Positions 1 through 7,057 are shown, counted from the stretch's first letter. The stretch is 11,946 nucleotides of DNA from DASQHM01 sp035632095 (GCA_035632095.1 DASQHM010000137.1:1-11946), one strand, 5' to 3'. Numbers and translations are program-made. The notes: generated from the sequence alone by a model not told the origin.

Positions 1-1029
1 TGGGGCGAAAGCCACGGGCCGGCCATCGGCTGCATCGTCGACGGCACGCCGCCGCGCATCGCGCTCGACGAGGCGGATATCCAGCACTGGCTTGACCGCC
101 GGAAGCCGGGCCAATCGCGGTTCACCACGCAACGGCGCGAACCGGACGAGGTGCGCATTCTTTCGGGCACGTTCGAAGGACTCACCACCGGCACGCCGAT
201 CAGCCTGGTCATCGACAACGTGGACGCGCGCTCCAAGGACTACGGCGAGATCAAGGACAAGTTTCGGCCGGGCCACGCCGATTTCACCTATTGGACAAAG
301 TACGGCATTCGCGACTATCGCGGCGGCGGACGCGCCTCTGCGCGCGAGACCGCGTCGCGGGTCGCCGCCGGCGCGGTCGCGCGCAAGATACTCGGCGATC
401 GCATCAACATCCGCGGCGCGCTGGTGCAGATCGGCGCGCAAAAGATCGACCGCGAGCGCTTCGACTGGGATGCCGTGGAGGACAATCCGTTCTGGTGCCC
501 TGATCGGCAGGCGGCGCAAGCCTGGGAAGGCTATCTCGATGAGGTGCGCAAGGCCGGTTCGTCGGTCGGCGCGGTGATCGAAGTGGTCGCGTCCGGCGTG
601 CCGGCCGGGCTCGGTGCGCCGGTCTACGGCAAGCTCGACGCCGACCTCGCGGCAGCGATGATGAGCATCAACGCCGTCAAGGGCGTCGAGATCGGCGCCG
701 GCTTCGGAGCGGCGGCCCTCACGGGCGAAGAGAACGCCGACGAGATGCGCATGAAGCGGAACAAGGTCACGTTCAAGAGCAACAACGCCGGCGGAATTCT
801 CGGCGGCATATCGAGCGGGCAGGACATCGTCGTGCGTTTCGCCGTGAAACCCACGTCATCGATCCTCTCCCCGCGCCAGACCGTCGACCTGCACGGCCGC
901 GACACCGAGATTTCCACCAAGGGACGCCACGATCCCTGCGTCGGCATCCGCGCCGTTCCGGTCGGCGAAGCGATGCTGGCTTGCGTCCTGGCCGACCATC
1001 TGCTTCGCCACCGCGCGCAGATGGGTTGA
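1..1029 (+). CDS. aroC: Chorismate synthase (5' end outside window)
   Basis: Catalyses the last step of the shikimate pathway: anti-1,4 elimination of phosphate from 5-enolpyruvylshikimate 3-phosphate to give chorismate, the precursor of aromatic amino acids, folate and quinones. It needs reduced FMN and is cytosolic and tetrameric in the family. The reading frame is open from base 1 and begins inside the first signature, WGESHGPAIG, so only about 15 N-terminal residues should be missing. The other hallmarks are present: RPGHAD with a conserved His, the GGGRASARET motif (around 325-350), and the C-terminal KGRHDPCVGIRAVPVGE block (around 919-972). The visible 342 residues plus the missing start fit the usual length of about 360. 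It ends with TGA 3 bases before the stop of the opposing TPR gene. Upstream control lies outside the window. Identity is secure. Confidence 0.97.
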   Translation, partial: WGESHGPAIGCIVDGTPPRIALDEADIQHWLDRRKPGQSRFTTQRREPDEVRILSGTFEGLTTGTPISLVIDNVDARSKDYGEIKDKFRPGHADFTYWTKYGIRDYRGGGRASARETASRVAAGAVARKILGDRINIRGALVQIGAQKIDRERFDWDAVEDNPFWCPDRQAAQAWEGYLDEVRKAGSSVGAVIEVVASGVPAGLGAPVYGKLDADLAAAMMSINAVKGVEIGAGFGAAALTGEENADEMRMKRNKVTFKSNNAGGILGGISSGQDIVVRFAVKPTSSILSPRQTVDLHGRDTEISTKGRHDPCVGIRAVPVGEAMLACVLADHLLRHRAQMG

Positions 1030-1032
1030 GGG

Positions 1033-2412
1033 TCAGGCCAGCGCCGACCGCGCGCGCGCCATCGCCTTGTCCGCGGCGCGGGAATCGCCGAACTTGCCGA
1101 GGGCACCTGCATAGGCGCGCCACGACCACGGATCCTTCGGCCTCTGCGCCACGCGCTCGCTCAACAGCGCGCGGGCCAAGCCGTCCTGCCCCGCCTTGAC
1201 GGCGGCGTCGATCAGGATCATGGCGAGCAGATCGCGCTGCGCGTGGCTGCCGCCGATCTTGTAGATGTCGTAGCGGATCGGCATCAGACGCTCGACGGCT
1301 TCCGCGTACCGTCCTTGGCGATGATCGAGCAGGCCCCGGCACAGCGGCACGCCGACGTCTCCGGCGACGACGGCATTCGTACCGCTGCCCTTCCGCGCGT
1401 AGACGTTGAGCGAGTCCAGCATGGCCTCGGCCTCGTCCCGCAATCCGGCCGCGGCCAAGGCCATCACATAGTGGAAATCGACGAAGGTCAGGATGTGCTC
1501 CTGCGTGCGGCTGCGGATCTTTTCGGCAAGCGGCTTCCAGCGCTCGCCCACGTCGAGTCCGGCTAGTTCGAGCAGCGCCAGCAGCGACACGTCGTTGCAG
1601 AGATCGAGATACTCCTCCGACTTCGGGTCCCAGAGCGCCTCGTCATAGAGCCTGAGAACGCCGTCCGCGTCGCCGAGCGCCAGATGCACGAGCGCCAAAT
1701 GCCACCAGATGTGATAGCGAAAGTTGTTCTCCGCCTGCCAATGGGGCTTCAAAGCCTCGATCCACGCGATGCTTTCGCGCCGCCGCTCCTGCATTTCCAG
1801 AACATGGGTGACGGCATGGGTCGCCCAGCCGTCTTTCGGATCGATCTCGATGGCGCGTTTTCCCGCCGCCTCCGCGCCGGCATAGTCGCCGGTCTCTTCG
1901 AGCGCGAAGGATTGCATGCCGAGGACGAAGCCGTAGCCCGCCACGCTTTCGTCCCACGCGTGCAAGGTACGCAGCAGCGAATCGCGGAACGCCGGCCCGC
2001 CGCCGAGATAGAAGCGGGCGTAGTGGACCAGTTTCATCGCCATGATGTCGCGCGGGTGATCGAGCAGGATCGCATCCCAGATATCGGCGGCCCGCTCCGT
2101 TTCGCCGCGGCACCACGCACCCAGGGCGGCGATGTGCCCACGCTCGCGCGCGTTGCCGCGGTCCGCGTGGGCCTCGAGCCATGCGGCCTCCGCTTTGGCT
2201 TTCGGCACGAGCGGTCCTAGTCCGCGCAACAAGTGCAGCGACGCCTGGAAGCAGCGCGCCAGAATCATCTCGGGATCGAGCGCCAGCGTCGCATCGATCC
2301 GCGGCAGGATATCCTGGCCGAAGCGCATGAAGCTCGTGACCAGGGCGTCGTATGACGCCATCGCGTCATCGCTTACGGCGGTGACGGCCAGTCCCCGGCA
2401 ATCCTTCGGCAT
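1033..2412 (-). CDS. TTC38-like tetratricopeptide repeat protein
   Basis: A 459-residue all-helical protein with no signal peptide or membrane segment, so probably cytosolic. It contains degenerate TPR-like helix pairs, for example EETGDYAGAEAAGKRAIEID, followed by DGWATHAVTHVLEMQ. Later parts carry the NNFRYHIWWHLALVHL and GDVGVPLCRGLLDHRQGRY segments. These, and the full length, match the tetratricopeptide repeat protein 38 family, which is found in animals and bacteria (human TTC38 is of similar size). No catalytic function is established for the family; TPR arrays usually bind other proteins. Start choice: two in-frame ATGs lie at 2418 and 2412. A GGAG at 2419-2422 touches the first but sits 6 bases from the second, so 2412 is preferred. 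The gene is divergent from the AhpD-like gene and convergent with aroC. Family assignment is good; cellular role is unknown. Confidence 0.85.
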   Translation of the reverse strand: MPKDCRGLAVTAVSDDAMASYDALVTSFMRFGQDILPRIDATLALDPEMILARCFQASLHLLRGLGPLVPKAKAEAAWLEAHADRGNARERGHIAALGAWCRGETERAADIWDAILLDHPRDIMAMKLVHYARFYLGGGPAFRDSLLRTLHAWDESVAGYGFVLGMQSFALEETGDYAGAEAAGKRAIEIDPKDGWATHAVTHVLEMQERRRESIAWIEALKPHWQAENNFRYHIWWHLALVHLALGDADGVLRLYDEALWDPKSEEYLDLCNDVSLLALLELAGLDVGERWKPLAEKIRSRTQEHILTFVDFHYVMALAAAGLRDEAEAMLDSLNVYARKGSGTNAVVAGDVGVPLCRGLLDHRQGRYAEAVERLMPIRYDIYKIGGSHAQRDLLAMILIDAAVKAGQDGLARALLSERVAQRPKDPWSWRAYAGALGKFGDSRAADKAMARARSALA

Positions 2413-2418
2413 GTGCAT

Positions 2419-2422
2419 CTCC
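2419..2422 (-). promoter_or_regulatory. Ribosome binding site of the TPR gene
   Basis: GGAG on the minus strand, 6 bases before the ATG at 2412 and directly abutting the ATG at 2418. The spacing decides in favour of the 2412 start. Confidence 0.6.
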
Positions 2423-2560
2423 GGATTCGCAAGCCCCGCATCTCAAGCGCGAGCCGTCGGAGGATAGCAACAATGCACCCCGGCTCCAAAGGCGGAGGCT
2501 ATCGTTGCCGATTGCCTTTGCGGTTCCCCTCGCCCACACTTGATGGCAATCGCGAGATCT

Positions 2561-2565
2561 GGGAG
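2561..2565 (+). promoter_or_regulatory. Ribosome binding site of the AhpD-like gene
   Basis: GGGAG ends 6 bases before the ATG at 2572. It selects this start over the in-frame ATGs further upstream at 2413 and 2473, which have no such site and would add a non-conserved basic extension. Confidence 0.7.
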
Positions 2566-2571
2566 CACGCA

Positions 2572-3150
2572 ATGTCGCAACCGAAGCACGTCATCGCCTT
2601 GGACCTTCCGGAGCCGAAGCGGAAGGATCTCGATCCGGACATCCAGAAGTATTTCGCCAAGTGCGATGAAAAGCTCGGCTTCGTGCCGAACGTGCTGCGC
2701 GCCTATTCGTTCAATCAGGAGAAGCTGCGCGGCTTCATGGGGATGTACAATGAGCTCATGCTCGGTCCGTCGGGCTTGAGCAAGCTCGAGCGCGAGATGA
2801 TCGCGGTCGTCGTGTCTTCCATCAATCACTGCTTCTATTGCCTTGTCGCCCACGGCGCGGCCGTGCGCCAGCTATCGGGCGACCCGAAGCTCGGCGAGCT
2901 GATGGCCATGAACTATCGCGCGGCGGAACTTTCGCCGAAGCAGCGGGTCATGCTGGATTTCGCGGCCAAGCTTACCGAAACGCCCGACAAGATCGCCGAG
3001 AGCGACCGCCAGGCGTTGCGGGATGCCGAATGGACCGAGGCGGAAATCTGGGACATCGCCGCCACCGCCTCGTTCTTCAACATGTCGAACCGCATGGCAT
3101 CGGCCACGGACATGATGCCGAACGCCGAATACCACGCTCAGGCACGCTGA
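2572..3150 (+). CDS. AhpD/carboxymuconolactone decarboxylase-like peroxidase-related protein
   Basis: A 192-residue soluble protein of the AhpD-like superfamily, closest to the subfamily annotated as uncharacterised peroxidase-related enzymes. The redox centre is NHCFYCLVAH: C87 and C90 form the CxxC pair, H94 follows 4 residues after the second Cys, and E75 lies 12 residues before the first. This spacing equals the Glu-Cys-Cys-His proton-relay set of mycobacterial AhpD, so peroxide or alkyl-hydroperoxide reduction through a cycling disulfide is plausible. The N-terminal part, with LGFVPNVLRAYS, is typical of the subfamily. The start at 2572 is fixed by GGGAG 6 bases upstream. There is no ahpC beside it; the divergent neighbour is the TPR protein, and it converges with the methyltransferase gene after a 4-base gap. 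Chemistry is inferred from motif; the physiological substrate and reductant are unknown. Confidence 0.88.
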   Translation: MSQPKHVIALDLPEPKRKDLDPDIQKYFAKCDEKLGFVPNVLRAYSFNQEKLRGFMGMYNELMLGPSGLSKLEREMIAVVVSSINHCFYCLVAHGAAVRQLSGDPKLGELMAMNYRAAELSPKQRVMLDFAAKLTETPDKIAESDRQALRDAEWTEAEIWDIAATASFFNMSNRMASATDMMPNAEYHAQAR

Positions 3151-3154
3151 ACGG

Positions 3155-4213
3155 CTATACCTTGTCGAACACGACTACCTTGCTGAGAAATGCCTGCGAC
3201 GTCGATACGTGATGCAGACCCGCCGCGTCGAACAGCGCGGCCAGATCGGTTCGCGTGTAGTCGCCATAGTACGGTTCGTGGAAGGTCTTCGGGAATGCCG
3301 CCAGCAACGGATCGTAGAGCGGCTTGTCGCCCGTTTGCAGACTATCGACAAGGACCAAGCGTCCGCCCGGCTTGAGCACGCGGCCGATTTCGAAGGCGAC
3401 TTGCTTCCGCACTTTTCTCGGCAGCTCGTGGAATAGAAAGACGCAAGTCACTGCGTCGAAGGTCTCATCGGCGAACGGCATTTTCTCCGCCAGCCCTCGA
3501 TGAAGTTCCACGCCGGGCCACGACGCGAGCAGTTTGGCCGCATGATCGAGGTAGGGCTGACTCAAATCCAGTCCCACCGCCGCGAGGCCCGGCCAACTGT
3601 CCATGACGTACGACAACAACCGGCCCGTGCCGCAACCCACGTCCAGCAGCCGCAATCCCTTGCCGGACGACCTCGCGTCTCGGCGCCGCGCCGGCGGACC
3701 GAGCACTTGCCCAAGCGGAACCAGGCATTGCCGGCGCATAGCGTCCGCGGCGCCGGTGAACAGAACCTCCACTTGCGTGTCGTACACTGCGGCGGACTCC
3801 CGGCTCAGCCAACCGCCGGACTGGAAGTGGAAGTTCTGCAGGTAGTAGCGCGGCAGCGCCTCGCCGCGGCGCCGGCTTCGGAATGGCTCGTCAGCCGTAC
3901 CCGCGCGCCGGCGCCGGTCCACGCTCGGCAGGTCGCTGAAGAAGCGAACGCTGCCCTCGATCCGTTGCAATGGATTGGGGATCAGGTCATGGGGCATCCG
4001 GTAGTGGCCGGCCTCGATGTTGGCGAGATCGCGGCGGAACAGCGCGATCAAGTCGCGCCGAAGCGCAAGGCGAAGGCCCGGAGCCGAACGCGCGCCACGC
4101 CGGCGCTCCTCTGCCGAAGTCGACAAGCGCCGGGCCAATGCGTAGTGGGCGCCGAACCAGCCGACCCGGGCCGCCTGCGTGAGGCCGTAAAGCAAACGCT
4201 CCATGGGTGTCAC
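3155..4213 (-). CDS. Class I SAM-dependent methyltransferase, substrate unknown
   Basis: A 352-residue protein in two parts. Residues 1 to about 185 form a conserved N-terminal region with no function I can name; it includes the blocks IPNPLQRIEGSVRFFSDLP (78-96) and YYLQNFHFQSGGWLS (123-137), then YDTQVEVLFTGAADAMRR (144-161). Residues 186-352 are a Rossmann methyltransferase domain of the UbiE/type 11 kind: motif I LLDVGCGTGR (189-198), acidic D216 in VGLDLS, motif around FDAVTCVFLFHELP (252-265), and RVLKPGGRLVLVDS (278-291). Start is GTG at 4213 with AAGGA 7 bases upstream; an ATG three codons in (4204) is too far from that site. It lies 12 bases after the RNA methyltransferase stop, so it is probably the last gene of the tlyA operon. 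The target could be a lipid, quinone-like compound or other small molecule; nothing in the sequence decides this. Confidence 0.85.
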   Translation of the reverse strand: MTPMERLLYGLTQAARVGWFGAHYALARRLSTSAEERRRGARSAPGLRLALRRDLIALFRRDLANIEAGHYRMPHDLIPNPLQRIEGSVRFFSDLPSVDRRRRAGTADEPFRSRRRGEALPRYYLQNFHFQSGGWLSRESAAVYDTQVEVLFTGAADAMRRQCLVPLGQVLGPPARRRDARSSGKGLRLLDVGCGTGRLLSYVMDSWPGLAAVGLDLSQPYLDHAAKLLASWPGVELHRGLAEKMPFADETFDAVTCVFLFHELPRKVRKQVAFEIGRVLKPGGRLVLVDSLQTGDKPLYDPLLAAFPKTFHEPYYGDYTRTDLAALFDAAGLHHVSTSQAFLSKVVVFDKV

Positions 4214-4220
4214 GGCTTCA

Positions 4221-4225
4221 TCCTT
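4221..4225 (-). promoter_or_regulatory. Ribosome binding site of the methyltransferase gene
   Basis: AAGGA on the minus strand abuts the stop codon of the upstream RNA methyltransferase gene (4226-4228) and is 7 bases from the GTG at 4213. It supports GTG rather than the ATG at 4204 and suggests translational coupling within the operon. Confidence 0.6.
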
Positions 4226-5494
4226 TCATCTGCGGAAGACACCGACGAGTTCCACATGGGCCGTCCAGACAAATTGATCCACCGGAAGCACACGCTCCAG
4301 TCTATATCCGCCTGCCGCCAGCAGCTTGGCGTCGCGCGCGAAGCTGCCCGGCGCGCAACTCACGCCGGCAACCAACGGCACGCGCGATTGCGCAAGCGCC
4401 GCCGCCTGCTCCTTGGCGCCGGCGCGCGGCGGATCGAACGTTACGGCGTCGAAGCGCGCCAATTCGTCCGCCGTCATCGGATTGCGCTGCAGGTTCCGCC
4501 GCTCCACCTTCACGTCCCTTCCCGCGCGGTTGGCGGCGGTCTGCAAAGCGGCGGTCAGCGCCGCGTCGTCCTCGACCGCCAACACGTCGGCACCGGCGGA
4601 GAGCGGCAGCGCAAATGTTCCGAGACCCGCAAATAGATCCGCAATCCTGCGGCGGCCTTGCATCGCCGCGCTCACGGCCGCGAGCATCACCGCTTCCGCC
4701 GCCGGACTTGCCTGCAGGAACGCATCCGGCGGCGGTTCCACGGCCACGTTGCCGAAGCGAACGACGGGCGCGCGGCGTTTGACGATGGTTTCCGCCTGCC
4801 TTTGCCTGGCTTCCCGGACGGACAGCCGCGCAAGGTCCTGGACGTCGGCAAACCGCGCCAAGGCTTCGCGCTGCTCCAGGCCGATCGACTGTAAGCCTTC
4901 GAGCAGCAGATCGATGCCGCTTTCCGTGACCGTCATCGACGCGTTGAGAGCCGCACCGCTGGCGAGCAGTCCGTCCAACAGCGCCCGAAGCGGCGCGATC
5001 AACGCCACCAATCGCGGATCGAGCACCAAGCACGCACCGATATCGACGATGCGCTTGCTCATCAGCCGATGGTACCCAAGCAACACGCGCCCACCGACCT
5101 TGCGCCCGACCAGATCGGCGCGGCGGCGGTCGCCGGCGGCGACGCGTTGCAACGGCAACACTTCGACGTCCGCCAGCCCGTGTCGCGCCAAGGCGGAGAC
5201 CACAAGGTCGCGCTTCCACGCCGTATAGGCGCCGTCCGCCACGTGCTGCAACACGCAGCCGCCGCAATCGTGATAGTGCGGACAAGGCGGTTCGACGCGG
5301 CTCGCGCCGGCGCACAGCAACTCGATCATCTCGGCGGCACGGCCGTCGCCGGCCGGCTTGCCGACACGCACGCCGACCCGATCGCCCGGCACAGTGTAGG
5401 GAACGTAGAGCCGGCCGCGCGGCGTATCGGCGACGCCGTCGCCCTGCCCGCCCAAGCGGGCGATCTCAACTTCCTGCGTGAAGCTCCGCGCCAA
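4226..5494 (-). CDS. RlmD/TrmA-family RNA (uracil-5-)-methyltransferase
   Basis: SAM-dependent enzyme that makes 5-methyluridine in RNA, probably 23S rRNA by analogy with RlmD/RlmC; the exact nucleotide cannot be told from sequence. Counting from the TTG start (422 residues): a TRAM RNA-binding domain at about 6-60 (IARLGGQGDGVA), three Cys of the [4Fe-4S] cluster in CPHYHDCGGC (C71, C77, C80), the fourth at C155, SAM motif DLFAGLGTFALPL (286-298), FDPPRAG (353-359), and the nucleophile C380 in GVSCAPGSFARD, with E415 near the C-terminus as likely general base. All key residues are present. The frame also opens with GTG at 5545, but that would overlap tlyA by 80 bases, whereas TTG at 5494 has AGGGAG 7 bases upstream and starts at the TRAM domain. 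Second gene of the tlyA operon. Confidence 0.88.
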   Translation of the reverse strand: MARSFTQEVEIARLGGQGDGVADTPRGRLYVPYTVPGDRVGVRVGKPAGDGRAAEMIELLCAGASRVEPPCPHYHDCGGCVLQHVADGAYTAWKRDLVVSALARHGLADVEVLPLQRVAAGDRRRADLVGRKVGGRVLLGYHRLMSKRIVDIGACLVLDPRLVALIAPLRALLDGLLASGAALNASMTVTESGIDLLLEGLQSIGLEQREALARFADVQDLARLSVREARQRQAETIVKRRAPVVRFGNVAVEPPPDAFLQASPAAEAVMLAAVSAAMQGRRRIADLFAGLGTFALPLSAGADVLAVEDDAALTAALQTAANRAGRDVKVERRNLQRNPMTADELARFDAVTFDPPRAGAKEQAAALAQSRVPLVAGVSCAPGSFARDAKLLAAGGYRLERVLPVDQFVWTAHVELVGVFRR

Positions 5495-6218
5495 GCAAGA
5501 ACTCCCTGTTGCCCTCTGGCCCCTCGATCGGGCTCGGCTCGACACCCATGACCCGCCATCCGGCCTGCGCGGTCACCCAAGCCACCGCCCGTTCGCAGAC
5601 TTGCGCGTGCAGGACCGGATCGCGGACCACGCCGCCCTTGCCGACGTGCTCGGGCCCGACTTCGAACTGCGGCTTGATAAGCGCGACCAGCTGCGCTCTG
5701 GGCGCCGCAAGCTTGAGCGCTGCCGACAAGACAACTGCAAGTCCGATGAAACTCGCATCGCATACGATCAGTCCGGGCGGGTCGGGTATGTCGTGCCGCG
5801 TCAGGTGGCGCGCATTGGTCCGCTCCAGCACGACGACGCGCGGGTCGTTGCGCAGCCGCCAATCGAGCTGGCCGTGGCCCACGTCCACCGCGTAGACTTT
5901 CGCCGCGCCGCGCTGCAGCAGCACATCCGTGAAGCCGCCTGTGGATGCTCCGATGTCGAGGCAGACCAGGCCCGCCGGATCGATGCCGAAGTGATCGAGG
6001 CCATGCGCCAGCTTCACGCCGCCGCGGGAGACCCACGGATGCGGCTTGCCGCGCACTTCAAGCGCCGCGTCCGCGACCACGCTCACGCCCGGCTTGTCGA
6101 GGCGCTTTCCCTCGCTCCACACCAGACCGGCAAGCACCAGCGCTTGCGCCTTGGCCCGGCTCTCCGCCAGCCCGCGCCGCACCAGAAGTTGATCGAGACG
6201 CTCTTTCGCAGCCGCCAT
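5466..6218 (-). CDS. tlyA: TlyA-family rRNA (cytidine-2'-O)-methyltransferase
   Basis: A 250-residue protein with an N-terminal S4 RNA-binding domain (about 6-60, starting ERLDQLLVRRGLAESR) and a C-terminal FtsJ/RrmJ-like methyltransferase domain. The mycobacterial family member 2'-O-methylates cytidines in 16S and 23S rRNA and is needed for capreomycin sensitivity; many relatives carry the older label hemolysin. Visible motifs: the family mark SRGGVKL (64-70), SAM loop LDIGASTGGFTD (87-98), CDASFI (153-158), LIKPQFE (180-186) and NREFLL (237-242). These supply the K-D-K-E set K69, D154, K182, E239 expected of 2'-O-methyltransferases. Start: ATG at 6218, just before the S4 domain; the frame is open further upstream but that part has no conserved character. 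No clear ribosome binding site precedes it. First gene of a three-gene leftward operon, divergent from the GNAT gene. Confidence 0.94.
   Translation of the reverse strand: MAAAKERLDQLLVRRGLAESRAKAQALVLAGLVWSEGKRLDKPGVSVVADAALEVRGKPHPWVSRGGVKLAHGLDHFGIDPAGLVCLDIGASTGGFTDVLLQRGAAKVYAVDVGHGQLDWRLRNDPRVVVLERTNARHLTRHDIPDPPGLIVCDASFIGLAVVLSAALKLAAPRAQLVALIKPQFEVGPEHVGKGGVVRDPVLHAQVCERAVAWVTAQAGWRVMGVEPSPIEGPEGNREFLLGAELHAGS
5502..5507 (-). promoter_or_regulatory. Ribosome binding site within the 3' end of tlyA
   Basis: AGGGAG on the minus strand, 7 bases before TTG at 5494 and inside the last codons of tlyA. It is the main reason for choosing the TTG start of the RNA methyltransferase over the upstream GTG at 5545. 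Confidence 0.5.
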
Positions 6219-6292
6219 GCGCTGAACATAGCCCAGCGGCGCGCGAGGCGCACACCGCTTGCGGCCGCAACGATTGCCCGCGACGATGGCGC
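6219..6292. promoter_or_regulatory. Short divergent spacer, tlyA / GNAT gene
   Basis: These 74 bases separate the two divergent starts and should contain at least one promoter. On the minus strand TATGTT (6225-6230) lies 6 bases before the tlyA ATG, a -10-like hexamer placed for a leaderless or nearly leaderless transcript, but no TTG-type -35 was found 17-19 bases upstream. No Shine-Dalgarno sequence is clear for either gene. Confidence 0.25.
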
Positions 6293-7051
6293 ATGAACCG
6301 CGCGCAGATAACGGCGCTCGACCGGCTTGCCGCAAGAGCGTGGCCGGCGGACGGCGTGGAGCACCTCGACGGCTGGCGCTTGCGGACATCGCCGACGTCT
6401 TCGCGGCGCGTGAACTCGGTTCTGCCGCTCGCGCCGGTGTCCGAGGCCGCATTGCCGGAAAGCATCGCCAAGGCGGAAGGCTTTTATCGCGCCCGCAATG
6501 CGCCGCCGCGATTTCAGATTTCACCCGCCGCGATGCCGCGAGACTTGGATACGGAACTGGAGCGGCGCGGCTGGACGATCGAAGCCCCCACATTGCTGCT
6601 CACGGCCGGTGCGGAATCTCTCACCGCCTCGCTTGCCGCGCCGAGCGATGTCCAAGTCAGCCTGGCCGCGGCGGCCGGCGAAGCGTGGGCGGCGGCGTGC
6701 TGGCCGGAAATGGATCAGGCCGAGCGCGAAGCCCGGCACATGCTCGTGCAACGCATCCTGCCGGCGCACCGGTTCGCCGCCGTCGAAGTCGACGGCGCGG
6801 TCGCGGCGACCGGCCTCGGCGTCAGAGACGGCCAGTGGCTCGGCATATTTTGCATGCGCTCCGCCGCCATGCACCGCCGCAAGGGTCTGGCACGCGCCGT
6901 GCTCGGCGCGCTTGTCGCTTGGGGCGCGGGCCTCGGCGCACGGTCGCTCTATTTGCAGGTCGAGGCCGACAATGCCGCGGCCATTAAGCTTTACGAGAGC
7001 GCCGGCTTTCTCGCGGCCTACGGCTATCACTATCGCAAGGCGCCGGATTGA
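6293..7051 (+). CDS. GNAT-family N-acetyltransferase
   Basis: A 252-residue cytosolic protein. The C-terminal part (about 155-252) is a GNAT domain: FAAVEVDGAVAATGLG strands, motif A centred on MHRRKGLARAVLGAL (193-207; R-R-K-G-L-A is the acetyl-CoA pyrophosphate loop), and motif B, LYLQVEADNAAAIKLYESAG (219-238), ending in GYHYRK. The first ~150 residues (DGWRLRTSPTSSRRVNSV, then AEGFYRARNAPPRFQIS) are seen in front of GNAT domains in related bacterial proteins and may form a degenerate second GNAT-like half. Substrate is unknown. ATG at 6293 is used because upstream codons of the open frame lie in the 5' part of tlyA on the other strand; no strong ribosome binding site is visible. It is the only rightward gene between 3155 and the right edge, dividing dxs from tlyA, and stops 6 bases from the dxs stop. 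Confidence 0.87.
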   Translation: MNRAQITALDRLAARAWPADGVEHLDGWRLRTSPTSSRRVNSVLPLAPVSEAALPESIAKAEGFYRARNAPPRFQISPAAMPRDLDTELERRGWTIEAPTLLLTAGAESLTASLAAPSDVQVSLAAAAGEAWAAACWPEMDQAEREARHMLVQRILPAHRFAAVEVDGAVAATGLGVRDGQWLGIFCMRSAAMHRRKGLARAVLGALVAWGAGLGARSLYLQVEADNAAAIKLYESAGFLAAYGYHYRKAPD

Positions 7052-7057
7052 GGTGGT

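Larger units (their letters stand above)
2413..2571. promoter_or_regulatory. Divergent promoter region, TPR gene / AhpD-like gene
   Basis: This 159-base gap is the largest non-coding stretch in the window and must hold the start signals of both flanking genes. For the leftward TPR gene, a minus-strand TTGGAG (2484-2489) and TATCCT (2461-2466) are 17 bases apart, which is a passable sigma-70-type pair. No convincing -35/-10 pair was found for the rightward gene. Two inverted repeats lie here: GATAGC/GCTATC (2463-2468 and 2498-2503) and CGATTGCC/GGCAATCG (2509-2516 and 2545-2552). The first overlaps the proposed -10 of the TPR gene. These could be operator sites, but the arms are short and chance is a real alternative. 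Confidence 0.4.

Noticed and set aside
3500..4636. 378-codon rightward open frame opposite the two methyltransferases
   Set aside because: It crosses the boundary of two real leftward genes and its composition is that of a shadow frame.
5945..6292. Upstream extension of the GNAT frame into the tlyA region
   Set aside because: The extension is antisense to the 5' part of tlyA and very Arg/Pro-rich; the GNAT-type protein begins sensibly at ATG 6293.
6219..6593. Upstream extension of the tlyA frame to 6593 (125 extra residues)
   Set aside because: It overlaps the GNAT coding region on the other strand and precedes the standard S4 start; the extra sequence is basic and unconserved in character.
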